Shown: positions 41,363 through 50,179 of the stretch, piece by piece
Numbering within the stretch: position 1 is the stretch's first letter
Layout: each line of letters begins with the position of its first letter
NCBI GenBank assembly: GCA_016284315.1
Contig: JAEEOO010000051.1
Coordinates: forward strand, 1 to 64,000
Source: Lachnospiraceae bacterium
Lineage (GTDB): Bacteria > Bacillota > Clostridia > Lachnospirales > Lachnospiraceae
Direction: 5' to 3'
DNA: 64,000 nucleotides
Made by a program: the position numbers and the translations under genes
Notes under the pieces: generated by a model
What the model saw: only the letters and a program-made list of their open reading frames with translations
Told to the model about the DNA's origin: nothing
The model's database searches: none

Positions 41363-42841
41363 TTATTTTGCTCCGGCTTTTCTTTCCTCAAGTATCTCTT
41401 TGATAAGGACTCTCTCATCCATTGGATACTTAACGCCCTTGATCTCCTGATAATCCTCGTGGCCTTTGCCTGCAAGGATGATGATATCTCCGCGCTGTCC
41501 GTTTTCGATGGCATAACGGATTGCTTCTTTTCTGTCGGGAATCTCAATGTATTTTCCGTCAGTCTTTGAGATACCGGTCTTAATATCGGCGATGATATCA
41601 AGGGGCTCTTCAAATCTGGGATTGTCCGATGTAATGATGGTGAAATCAGCAAGTTTTCCGCTTACTTCGCCCATTTCATAACGTCTTGATTTTGCTCTGT
41701 TTCCGCCACATCCAAAGAGGCAGATGAGTCTTGAAGGCTCGTACTCTCTAAGGGTTGTAAGGATGCTCTCAAGAGCCATTGCATTGTGGGCATAGTCGAT
41801 AAGAAGAGTAAAGTCATCAGATACCTTTACCTTCTCGATACGTCCCTTAACCTGGGTATTGGAAAGAGCGATCTGAATATCCTCTTCTGTGATCTTAAAA
41901 TGTCTGCATACGGCAATGGCACAAAGTGCGTTGTAAACGCTGAATCTTCCCGGTGTAGGGATCTTAACCTTAACATCCATAAGTCCCTTGGTCTCAAAGC
42001 TTACTCCAAGATGACCGGGTTCTTTATCAAGAGCCATATCTACAGCTCTTAAGTCGCACTTCTCAGAAAGGCCGTAGGTCTCAAGCTTACATGTATGATT
42101 CTTTACGATATCTTCACAGTGCTTATCGTCCGCGTTAACGATACCCACCTTGCACTGTCTGAAGAGCATGGACTTGCACTCTAAGTATTCCTCAAATGAA
42201 GCATGCTCTCCGTCTCCGATATGGTCGGGAGAAAGGTTTGTAAAGATTCCGAGGTCATAAACAAAGCCCTCGCATCTGTGCTGCATAAGGGCCTGGCTGG
42301 ATACCTCCATAACAACGGTATCAAGACCTGCTGCCACCATCTTTGCAAAGCTCTCCTGAAGGATATATGACTCGGGAGTGGTATTCTTGGCAGGGATATG
42401 CTCATCTCCTATAATGGTCTCGATGGTTCCGATAAGTCCGACCTTTCTTCCCGCATGTTCAAGGATTGACTTGATAAGACAGGTTGTTGTAGTCTTTCCC
42501 TTTGTTCCGGTAACACCAATGGTTACAAGCTTTTCAGCGGGATTTCCAAACCAGTTTGCTGACATAAAAGCAAGGGCATATCTGGTGCTGTCGCAAGTAT
42601 AAAGTGTTGCTCCGGTCTCCTTAAGGCCTTCAACATCATGCTCTGCAACAATAACTTTTGCACCGTTCTTAGCGGCATCAACTGCAGCATCATGTCCGTC
42701 AAAATTTATTCCTTTAATACATACAAAAGCACAGCCGTCCACAACTTTTCTCGAGTCGTAAACAAGAGCTGTGATCTCTCCTTCTTCGCTTCCGTATGCA
42801 AGGTTAAGCTTTGCATTTTTAATAAGATCTGTCTGTTTCAT
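41363..42841 (-). CDS. murE: UDP-MurNAc-tripeptide synthetase
   Basis: Mur ligase of 492 residues that adds the third residue of the peptidoglycan stem. ATP binding is by TGVTGTKGKTTTTCLI; TTPESYILQES follows. The amino-acid pocket motif SDNPRFEEP is of the DNPR type that selects meso-diaminopimelate. Full length and cytoplasmic. It heads the housekeeping operon and lies directly after a terminator hairpin. Confidence 0.95.
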   Translation of the reverse strand: MKQTDLIKNAKLNLAYGSEEGEITALVYDSRKVVDGCAFVCIKGINFDGHDAAVDAAKNGAKVIVAEHDVEGLKETGATLYTCDSTRYALAFMSANWFGNPAEKLVTIGVTGTKGKTTTTCLIKSILEHAGRKVGLIGTIETIIGDEHIPAKNTTPESYILQESFAKMVAAGLDTVVMEVSSQALMQHRCEGFVYDLGIFTNLSPDHIGDGEHASFEEYLECKSMLFRQCKVGIVNADDKHCEDIVKNHTCKLETYGLSEKCDLRAVDMALDKEPGHLGVSFETKGLMDVKVKIPTPGRFSVYNALCAIAVCRHFKITEEDIQIALSNTQVKGRIEKVKVSDDFTLLIDYAHNAMALESILTTLREYEPSRLICLFGCGGNRAKSRRYEMGEVSGKLADFTIITSDNPRFEEPLDIIADIKTGISKTDGKYIEIPDRKEAIRYAIENGQRGDIIILAGKGHEDYQEIKGVKYPMDERVLIKEILEERKAGAK

Positions 42842-42883
42842 AAATCCATCTCCAAAATATTTTTATACTTATAAACCCAAAAC

Positions 42884-42912
42884 AGGCAGCTACCGTTAAC
42901 CGGTAACTGCCT
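42884..42912 (-). terminator. Intrinsic terminator of response regulator gene
   Basis: Stem AGGCAG-C-TACCG pairing with CGGTA-A-CTGCCT (42884-42895, 42901-42912), followed on the minus strand by GTTTT, between the response regulator and murE. Confidence 0.7.
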
Positions 42913-42928
42913 CTTCTTTATTAATGAT

Positions 42929-43690
42929 TTACGCTCCCATTATCCTTCTCTTTTCGAAGAATTCTTCGATTGCCTGAACGAAGGCTTCGGAAGACATGGA
43001 CTTAAGGAGATAACCATCGGGTTTCAATCCCATAACGTCCATGATGGTATTCCTGTCATTCTTACCTGTCAGGAATATGACCGGAACACCGGCAAAATCT
43101 TGTTCCGTTCGAACTATTTCAAGGACCTGCTTACCGTTAATGACCGGCATCTCGTAATCGAGAAGAACGAGGTCCGGTTTATCAAGGCTCAAATACTTAA
43201 CGGCCATGGCTCCGGAGTTTGCAAGGATGACCTGATACTTTTCTCCCAGCAGGTTCTTTACGTTTCTCAGCATAACGCCGGAATCGTCAACCACCAGTAT
43301 CTTTTTCTTTTCCATATTTTGAAGCTGGGAAAGATAGTCATCAATGTGAGCTGCGATCTCTTTTACATCAAAGGGTCGCAATATCTCCTCTTCTATAGCG
43401 GAAGCGGTAATGATATTCCTTATTCCTTCGATATCGATGGGATATCCCAAAAGGAAAATGGGAATGTCCTTCTCTATAGCCAGATCACGCAAATAAACCA
43501 GTGCCGCGGATTTCTCCGACATCGTGGACTCCACTATGATCATACAGATATCGGGGGTATCAGTATATGAACTCAATACTTTCATATCCGGCTCCATCTC
43601 TGTAATATCGTGACCGTATTTTCTTATGTAATCAAGAAGAGTAGAAGTAAGATACTTTTTTCCCTCTCTTATCACCAAAACATTAGCCAT
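42929..43690 (-). CDS. Tandem-receiver response regulator (first receiver degenerate)
   Basis: Protein of 253 residues made of two receiver-like domains and no output domain. The second (about 127-253) is canonical: KKILVVDDSG with Asp135/136, phosphoacceptor Asp178 in LVLLDYEMP, Thr208 in FLTGK and Lys230. The first (about 1-120) has the same fold pattern but Glu54 (MIIVES) where the phosphoacceptor would be and no acidic pair, so it is a pseudo-receiver, perhaps for dimerisation or partner binding. No histidine kinase lies nearby. The start follows GAGGGG. Monocistronic. Confidence 0.8.
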   Translation of the reverse strand: MANVLVIREGKKYLTSTLLDYIRKYGHDITEMEPDMKVLSSYTDTPDICMIIVESTMSEKSAALVYLRDLAIEKDIPIFLLGYPIDIEGIRNIITASAIEEEILRPFDVKEIAAHIDDYLSQLQNMEKKKILVVDDSGVMLRNVKNLLGEKYQVILANSGAMAVKYLSLDKPDLVLLDYEMPVINGKQVLEIVRTEQDFAGVPVIFLTGKNDRNTIMDVMGLKPDGYLLKSMSSEAFVQAIEEFFEKRRIMGA

Positions 43691-43788
43691 ATAAACCCCT
43701 CGTAAGGTGCTCTTGTTAACGGTTACCTGTCCAGTGCTTTTAATTACTTATTGTACTATCTTTTTTAATACAGTGTCAAGGAATCAAA

Positions 43789-44571
43789 CTATTTAATTTC
43801 CTTTACATCACTGAAGTTCCACGACTTAATATTCAGTTCTACAATAGGTGTTCCGCAATATGCACATTTCTTTGCGCCCAGCATCTTTAAAGGTGCTCCG
43901 CAGTTGGGACAGTTAAGACCCATTCCCGCCTGATAATTATCAAGATCGGCATCCCTGTCCTGAACATAGATCATGTCCACATTGTACTTGCTCTGCTCTT
44001 TTACTTCCTCATTACCGGAAATCTTCTTGCCGTCCATATCCTTAACGAAATGGAAGTATTCAATGGCAGACTGGAAAGTGATGATGCATCTTCCCTTTGA
44101 TTTATTGTACTGAGCGATCTCGGTACGGTGGATCTTAATGCTGTCAAAATATTCCTTGCGGTCGTAGTTCCTAAGTTCCCTGATATGATTCTCAAGCTTA
44201 GTCCTCAGCTCATCATATCCCTCGCTTAAGATATCCGGATCCTGAGCAGCTATGGCCTGAAGGTATGTGGTAAGAACCGCTTCAGCTCTTGCCTTTGCTT
44301 CGTTGTAGTCAAAATCCGGGAAATCTCTTGATATCGCAGGAAGTATGATGCCGGTAACTCCGGAAACGGATTTGGGCGGCTGTTCAAGAACGTCGTTTTT
44401 GGTAACTCCCGACTCCTTGACAGCCCTATAAAGCTCTGCCGCATCTCCTACCATATCAATTACATCTTTTGACGCATGTACGATCTTTTTTATAATAGCC
44501 ACTACTATTGATGCTACTACGAGCCCTCCGATTCCCCAAAGAACAAAAGGTAACCATGTAAGTCCCGTCAT
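43789..44571 (-). CDS. Membrane-anchored Tim44-like protein with zinc ribbon
   Basis: Protein of 260 residues: one N-terminal transmembrane helix (about 7-28, FVLWGIGGLVVASIVVAIIK), a helical segment, a Tim44-like domain (about 85-215, ARAEAVLTTYLQAIAAQDPD) and a C-terminal zinc ribbon CPNCGAPLKMLGAKKCAYCG. The general function of this family in Firmicutes is not known to me. Its neighbour upstream (19 nt) is a small membrane protein on the same strand, probably co-transcribed. Confidence 0.65.
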   Translation of the reverse strand: MTGLTWLPFVLWGIGGLVVASIVVAIIKKIVHASKDVIDMVGDAAELYRAVKESGVTKNDVLEQPPKSVSGVTGIILPAISRDFPDFDYNEAKARAEAVLTTYLQAIAAQDPDILSEGYDELRTKLENHIRELRNYDRKEYFDSIKIHRTEIAQYNKSKGRCIITFQSAIEYFHFVKDMDGKKISGNEEVKEQSKYNVDMIYVQDRDADLDNYQAGMGLNCPNCGAPLKMLGAKKCAYCGTPIVELNIKSWNFSDVKEIK

Positions 44572-44590
44572 ATCTCTCTCCTAAAAGTCA

Positions 44591-45163
44591 TTAATAATAG
44601 AATCCCTGGGGATGCTTTCCAAATTCTCTTGAAAACTCATTAACGAATGAGTTGGAGCTTCCGCTGGTAAACAGTGAGATCCAGAGAACTCCGATGATGA
44701 TTGAAAGCACAAGTCCGATTATTCCAAGGACAAGTCCTGCTGTAGCCAGCTTGTTGCCGTTCCTGATCTTGTTAGTGATGATCGTTGCCTGAGCAAATAC
44801 TTTGTTGGCAAGAGTCTTGGCCACGATTGCAAAAGCAATGGCAAATACGCCGTACATTGTTCCAAGGATAAGACTGTAAATAGGTATCCAGCAAACAATA
44901 AGTGAAAGGATTCCCCAAACAAGAGCATTGATACCGAAGATCATTCCGGTGATCTCTTTACCGGGGCACTGAATTCCTGCAGGCTTCTGGGGCTGAGGAA
45001 TCTGCTGATACATGGGCTGCTGATATACAGGCTGCTGATAATAATTAGCCTGTCCGTTATTCTGAGCCTCTGTGTTTGCAGTATTAACAGTCTGTGAATA
45101 TACAGACTGAGGGTTTACAGGCGTTGCAGTAACGTTTGCATAGATGTTGTCGTTATTTTCCAT
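44591..45163 (-). CDS. DUF4190-like small membrane protein
   Basis: Protein of 190 residues with a Gln/Tyr/Pro-rich cytoplasmic head (repeated YQQPVYQQPMYQQIPQPQKP) and three hydrophobic segments (about 73-95, 97-118, 145-167); ATAGLVLGIIGLVLSIIIG is typical of DUF4190. The ATG at 45163 follows AGAGG. A candidate promoter lies upstream (-35 TTCGCC, -10 TATACT on the minus strand near 45240-45270). Function unknown. Confidence 0.65.
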   Translation of the reverse strand: MENNDNIYANVTATPVNPQSVYSQTVNTANTEAQNNGQANYYQQPVYQQPMYQQIPQPQKPAGIQCPGKEITGMIFGINALVWGILSLIVCWIPIYSLILGTMYGVFAIAFAIVAKTLANKVFAQATIITNKIRNGNKLATAGLVLGIIGLVLSIIIGVLWISLFTSGSSNSFVNEFSREFGKHPQGFYY

Positions 45164-45284
45164 AAATAGAACCTCTCTTTCATATAAGATCATCAGTTTC
45201 GAATTACGTAGTATCCTACGGTTACTCTCATGATAATCCTATAACAGTATAGCATAAATCGTGAAAATGGCGAATTATAATCTG

Positions 45285-46322
45285 CTAATTTGTCCCTTTA
45301 ATACGTTTCATGATCAAGTTTATTGGATAATGAAGCAGAGCCGCCACACCTATAATGCATAACGCTGAAACGATGGCATATACTATTTTTGAAGGAATGA
45401 TCTGATAAAGTATCCTTAAAACCAATCCTTGCAAAGCATATATTTCAAGACAGTTCATACCAAGGAACCTGCTTACGGGATTATTGATAACAGCAGGAAC
45501 GAACCTGCATATGATACCGATCAATGACATTACCGACAATATCAGACCAAGATCTGCAATTATCATGGAAACAAGTGCTATTGCATCAACAATAACGTTT
45601 CCTTTGACCAACCCAAAATATCCGTAATCGATCATAATGCCGGCAACCGTAAATGAACCGAACAGTATGATACCTGCAATAAAAAGGAGAACTGTCTTTC
45701 CTGTTCCGATACTTTTTTTGCCGTCTCTTATATGCGCAATTATAACTCCTGCCAAAAATGAAACAGCGGGGGCATAAACCATTAAGGACTCGCCAATAAT
45801 AAGTTTATACACCACAAATGCAGCTATCAGAAAACTGATAACGATCAAAAAGATCCTGTCTTTCTTTATCAGACGAGTTACAAAAAATACCAGATAAAGC
45901 AGAAGGGTTAACTGAAAATACCATCCAAAACTTACAATAGTCCCACCATAGGTTAATGTACGAAATACCATATGGAAAGTTATCTCGGATCCTATGATCG
46001 ATTCGTAAACCGCATATATCACGGCGAAAAAAAGATATGTCAGATAAAAAGGTAAAAGCCTCTTTCGCGGAAAAGTCCTTAAATATTTTTCTCTATGGGC
46101 AAGATAGGATGTGGAAAGGCCGTATCCCGACATAAAGATAAACATTACCACAGCCCAGTGACCCAAAAGAGTAAAAACTATTCCAAAAGAAGTGTCCGCC
46201 AAAAATGCCGTGAACTGGTACAAATGATGGATCAGCACACAAAGTGCAAGATAACCCTTGAGACACTGAAATGTTTCTTTTGAAAAAGCTGATTTATTAC
46301 TGAAATTATTGGTACTACTCAT
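45285..46322 (-). CDS. Acyltransferase 3 family membrane protein
   Basis: Integral membrane protein of 345 residues with about ten helices, of the family that O-acylates sugars of cell-surface polymers. The N-terminus shows LKGYLALCVLIHHLYQF with the likely catalytic His, then FIFMSGYGLSTSYL. The ATG at 46322 lies 6 nt after AAGGA; a TTG two codons earlier is less likely. The target polymer cannot be deduced and no polysaccharide genes are adjacent. Confidence 0.8.
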   Translation of the reverse strand: MSSTNNFSNKSAFSKETFQCLKGYLALCVLIHHLYQFTAFLADTSFGIVFTLLGHWAVVMFIFMSGYGLSTSYLAHREKYLRTFPRKRLLPFYLTYLFFAVIYAVYESIIGSEITFHMVFRTLTYGGTIVSFGWYFQLTLLLYLVFFVTRLIKKDRIFLIVISFLIAAFVVYKLIIGESLMVYAPAVSFLAGVIIAHIRDGKKSIGTGKTVLLFIAGIILFGSFTVAGIMIDYGYFGLVKGNVIVDAIALVSMIIADLGLILSVMSLIGIICRFVPAVINNPVSRFLGMNCLEIYALQGLVLRILYQIIPSKIVYAIVSALCIIGVAALLHYPINLIMKRIKGTN

Positions 46323-46455
46323 TTTCAATCCTTATTAAAGTTTTGGTTAGGGTAAAACTAAAATGCAGCTTGATATAACTATCTGCCCGGCATAAAAGAA
46401 TATATGCCGCGTAAAAATGATTGTACCATTTTAGGCAGGCCTTGTCCACCGGGTT

Positions 46456-46555
46456 TGTCCGCCGGGGACGGGGTTAAGTGGACATTTTCCTGAAATCAAT
46501 CAAATGAACTCAAGATACAACGAAAATGTCCACTTAACCCCGTCCCCGGCGGACA
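46456..46555. repeat. Perfect 34-bp inverted repeat, REP-like
   Basis: Arms 46456-46489 and 46522-46555 are exact reverse complements with a 32-nt spacer. Each contains GGGGACGGGGTTAAGTGGAC, a relative of the repeats at 55997-56097 and 56733-56909. The 314-bp gap 46323-46636 holds this element and a terminator and no gene that I can support. Confidence 0.85.
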
Positions 46556-46570
46556 CCCCCCACAAACTCC

Positions 46571-46603
46571 AAGAACCGAGCACCATTCAGGTACTCGGTT
46601 CTT
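46571..46603 (-). terminator. Terminator of the second ABC exporter operon
   Basis: Arms AAGAACCGAG (46571-46580) and CTCGGTTCTT (46594-46603) about 34 bp after the exporter stop on the minus strand. There is no strong T-run beyond TTGG. Confidence 0.6.
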
Positions 46604-46636
46604 TTGAGGAGAAGATATATATGAGCAAGCGTAATG

Positions 46637-48373
46637 TTACGCCAACTTCCAGCTAACGGCCTTTTTACGGCCTGTGATGAAGCTCTTATAAATACCGTCT
46701 TGCTTCATCAGTTCATCGTGACTGCCTTTCTGGACGATCTTTCCTTTATCGACAACAAGGATCTGATCCGCATTTCTTACAGTCTTTAATCTATGAGCGA
46801 TCATGATGATAGTCTTCTGCTTAGTAAGGTTTTCAATAGCCTCCGTCAGTTCCTTTTCATTTTCGGGATCCACATTAGCCGTTGCCTCGTCAAGAATGAT
46901 TATGGGTGCATCCTTCATGATAGCCCTAGCGATGGCAATCCTTTGCTTTTCACCGCCGGATAATGTGGCGCCACCCTCGCCCACAACAGTCTCATAACCA
47001 TCGGGTAACCCCATGATAAACTCATGACAGGCAGCCTTCTTTGCCGCAGCTATGACCTCATCCATAGTAGCTTCCGGTTTTCCAAATCTGATGTTGTTGG
47101 CGATCGTATCCTCAAAAAGGTAAACTCTCTGGAAAACAAAGCTGAAGTTTTCCATCAAAGAATCGAAACTGTACTCACGTACATCTTTCCCTCCGAGAGT
47201 AACCTTTCCTTCCTGAACGTCCCAGAATCTTGCAATAAGAGAAGTAATGGTAGTCTTTCCACCGCCGGATGGTCCGACAATAGCGGTGGTGGTATTTTCC
47301 TTGATATCAAGAGTCACGTCATCAATGATCTTGCGATTCTCATAAGCAAAGCTTACATGCTCCAAATGAATATCCCTGTTACCGGGCTTAATGCTCTCGC
47401 CGTCAATATCCATCTGCTTGGTCTCAAGGATCTCATTTGCAAGATCAACGCCTTTTCCGATGATCTTAAGAAGAGCCGTATACATACCCGCAGAATCCAT
47501 AGCCTCAAATACCATAAATGAGCAAAGGAGCATGATAACGGTATAGGAAAGTTCCATGGTTCCGTTTAAATAAAACAGGATTGAAGCCCCTGCAATTGCC
47601 ACTCCCAAGAGTTTGCAGATAACCATCTGGACTCCCACGGCAGGGATTGCCGCAAGCTCAGCAGCGATATCAGCCCTCTTTTTTCTCTCGATGGCTTTGT
47701 TTACACGTGACTTGTTCATGCTGATGATATTGTAATTTCTTATCTCGGCAATGCCCTGAATAAACTCCAGGATCACGCCCACCATGTCCCTGTCCGAAGA
47801 AAGCTTTTCTTCCGCCACTCTTGCAACACTAATATTGGTCCATCTGTTGACAAGAAGGAATATGCCTATTCCCGCCAAAGCAATAAGACCGATCCTATAG
47901 TCAAACAATAACATGCAGACTGCAATGACAACCGTAGTGATGGCTCCCTGTGAAACCAGCATGATTGCTCTTGTTGCAATATCTCCGGTCTGCTCCATGG
48001 TGTTTGTTGTAACGGATGTTATGTGTCCAAGACTGGTATCGTTAAAATATCCCATGGGGAGATATCTTAAGTGTTCCGCGATCTCTATTCTTTTCTGTGC
48101 ACAGGTGTCGTATCCTCCCTCAGTCTGAAGCATATAAGAAAAACGATTGATGATCATCTTGGCTACGGTACTAAGGAGCATAATACCCGCCACCATAACT
48201 ATGACCTTGGTTGTTACATTTCCCTCAAGGATCGCTTTTACAGCAACAAATGCAGCAGGGATCTTCATAGCGGTAAACATGGCCTCAAATACCCCCAGAA
48301 CAATGGCCATATAAAACTTGTTCCTGTTGGTTTTATTACAGAAGCCAAAGAACTTTCTTATCATCTTAAGCAT
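46637..48373 (-). CDS. ABC exporter subunit (second pair, B)
   Basis: Half-transporter of 578 residues: six-helix membrane domain (about 1-300) and ATPase with Walker A GPSGGGKTT, signature LSGGEKQR, Walker B PIIILDEATANVDPE and H-loop MIAHRLKTV. The ATG at 48373 overlaps the upstream subunit by 8 nt and follows AAGGAGG. Together they form a heterodimer. Position behind feoAB and an FtsX-type system suggests a link to metal homeostasis, for example siderophore traffic by an exporter-fold importer, but this is inference only. Confidence 0.88.
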   Translation of the reverse strand: MLKMIRKFFGFCNKTNRNKFYMAIVLGVFEAMFTAMKIPAAFVAVKAILEGNVTTKVIVMVAGIMLLSTVAKMIINRFSYMLQTEGGYDTCAQKRIEIAEHLRYLPMGYFNDTSLGHITSVTTNTMEQTGDIATRAIMLVSQGAITTVVIAVCMLLFDYRIGLIALAGIGIFLLVNRWTNISVARVAEEKLSSDRDMVGVILEFIQGIAEIRNYNIISMNKSRVNKAIERKKRADIAAELAAIPAVGVQMVICKLLGVAIAGASILFYLNGTMELSYTVIMLLCSFMVFEAMDSAGMYTALLKIIGKGVDLANEILETKQMDIDGESIKPGNRDIHLEHVSFAYENRKIIDDVTLDIKENTTTAIVGPSGGGKTTITSLIARFWDVQEGKVTLGGKDVREYSFDSLMENFSFVFQRVYLFEDTIANNIRFGKPEATMDEVIAAAKKAACHEFIMGLPDGYETVVGEGGATLSGGEKQRIAIARAIMKDAPIIILDEATANVDPENEKELTEAIENLTKQKTIIMIAHRLKTVRNADQILVVDKGKIVQKGSHDELMKQDGIYKSFITGRKKAVSWKLA

Positions 48374-50144
48374 TTACGGCCTCCTTTCCGGCAGAAAGGG
48401 TGTCTGCCCCATCCTCGTCCTTTGCCATAATATGAGCTTCCCACATTTTCCTGTAAAGGATGCTGGATCCTAAAAGCTCCTGCTGCGTTCCCACAGCTTC
48501 CACTTTTCCGTTATTAATAACAAATATCTTGTCAGCATCAACAATGGTAGAAAGCCTGTGGGCAATGACGATAAGAGTTCTTCCCTGTATCAGTTTTGCA
48601 ACGCTCTCCTGAACAAGGGCTTCGTTTTCGGGATCCGTATAGGCCGTTGCTTCATCCAAGATAACTACCGGTGAATCCTTGAGCATAGCTCTTGCGATGC
48701 ATATTCTCTGTCTCTCACCACCTGATAAATGGCCTCCTGCTCCGCCAACAACAGTGTCGTAGCCGTTTTCAAGTCCCATAATGAAATCATGACATCCCGT
48801 TGCCTTAGCAGCATTTATAACCTCTTCGTCGGAAGCTCCCGCTTTTCCAAGGCGGATGTTTTCCATGATGGTCATATCAAAAAGATAATTGTCCTGAGCC
48901 ACATAAGCGATCTTGCTCATATAGTAATCAAGGGGAAGTTCTTTTATATTAACGCCTCCGTAGGTAATACTTCCGGAGTCAACATCCCACAAAGAATCAA
49001 TAAGCCTTGCAATGGTACTCTTTCCCGAGCCTGAAGGGCCAACGATGGCAGCCACCTCGCCCTGCTTGATCTCCATATTTATTCCGTGAAGAACTTCTTT
49101 ATCCTTGTATGTAAATCTTACATCGGAAAGAACTATGTCCGTTCCCTCCGGCTTCTTAACAAGCTCCGAAGGTCTCTCCATGTCCTTTCTTTCAAGGATC
49201 TCAGTTACTTCACCGAAGATAGTTCCCATTTTCAAAATATCGTCGGTGTATGAAAAAGCAACGATAAGCGGTGAGATCAAGCCTGCCGAAAGGATCACTC
49301 CGGTAATGAATCCTTCCGGAGCAAGTAAGCCGTTCTTAACCAGGATAAGGCCAATAGGCAATACGCCAAGGAAAGTGGCCGGCAGGAAGGACATCATTCC
49401 CGACTGGGGCCAAATGCACCTTCTCATCCATTCCGTAAAGCACTCCGCACCTTCTTTTGCCGCAACCACAAACTTTTCATAAGAAGTTCCGGTTTTTCCG
49501 AAAGCCTTGATGACCTCAATTCCGTTTATATACTCAACTGCAGTGTCATTAAGCTTTTTTGTCTTTTGAACAGAAACCTCATAACCACCTCTGCTCTTAT
49601 AAAACATAACTCCCATAAATACCAGTCCGATGCCTGCTCCCACAAGGTTTGCAAGTCCCAATCTCCAATCGATGGTCATGAGATAAACAAACATTACGAT
49701 GGGCAATATCAAATTTGCGGTAAATTCAGGAACTATGTGAGCCAATGTGGTCTCCATTGAATCCACTCGCTCTACGATGATATTCTTGTAGCTTCCGCTG
49801 TTATCATCAAGGACAGATCCAAGCGGGATCTTTGAAAGTTTCTCACAAAGCTGAGTCCTTATTCCGCCCAGAACTGTAAAAGTAGCGATGTGTGACAGCG
49901 AAGTCGAAAAGCTGTGAAGGGTAAGTCTTATTACCCAAAACAGTGCCATGAGCAAAACCATTTTAAGATAATAGCTCCACTCTCTGTTTCCCGAGATCAG
50001 CTGCTCCACGATCTTAGCTATGATCAGATACGGCACAAAGGATGCAGCCACACCAACCATGGCAAGAACGACGCTTCCGCCAAAATATGCTCCCTTTCTT
50101 CCTGCGAATTCCATAACCCAGGATAATACGCTACGTTTCTTCAT
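48366..50144 (-). CDS. ABC exporter subunit (second pair, A)
   Basis: Half-transporter of 592 residues with six membrane helices (YFGGSVVLAMVGVAASFVPY is the first) and an ATPase with Walker A GPSGSGKST, signature LSGGERQR, Walker B PVVILDEATAYTDPE and H-loop VIAHRLSTI. All nucleotide motifs are intact. The ATG follows GGGGAG. It starts 35 nt after the FtsX-like permease gene, so it probably belongs to the same transcript. Confidence 0.88.
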   Translation of the reverse strand: MKKRSVLSWVMEFAGRKGAYFGGSVVLAMVGVAASFVPYLIIAKIVEQLISGNREWSYYLKMVLLMALFWVIRLTLHSFSTSLSHIATFTVLGGIRTQLCEKLSKIPLGSVLDDNSGSYKNIIVERVDSMETTLAHIVPEFTANLILPIVMFVYLMTIDWRLGLANLVGAGIGLVFMGVMFYKSRGGYEVSVQKTKKLNDTAVEYINGIEVIKAFGKTGTSYEKFVVAAKEGAECFTEWMRRCIWPQSGMMSFLPATFLGVLPIGLILVKNGLLAPEGFITGVILSAGLISPLIVAFSYTDDILKMGTIFGEVTEILERKDMERPSELVKKPEGTDIVLSDVRFTYKDKEVLHGINMEIKQGEVAAIVGPSGSGKSTIARLIDSLWDVDSGSITYGGVNIKELPLDYYMSKIAYVAQDNYLFDMTIMENIRLGKAGASDEEVINAAKATGCHDFIMGLENGYDTVVGGAGGHLSGGERQRICIARAMLKDSPVVILDEATAYTDPENEALVQESVAKLIQGRTLIVIAHRLSTIVDADKIFVINNGKVEAVGTQQELLGSSILYRKMWEAHIMAKDEDGADTLSAGKEAVNA

Positions 50145-50179
50145 TTTTCCGTCTCCCCTTTCTTTAAATCTAAAACTGC

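Noticed and set aside
46621-46656. 11-codon plus-strand frame (MSKRNVTPTSS) with GAGGAG before its ATG
   Set aside because: Very short, overlaps the 3' end of the exporter gene, and no promoter was seen. Not enough to call a gene.
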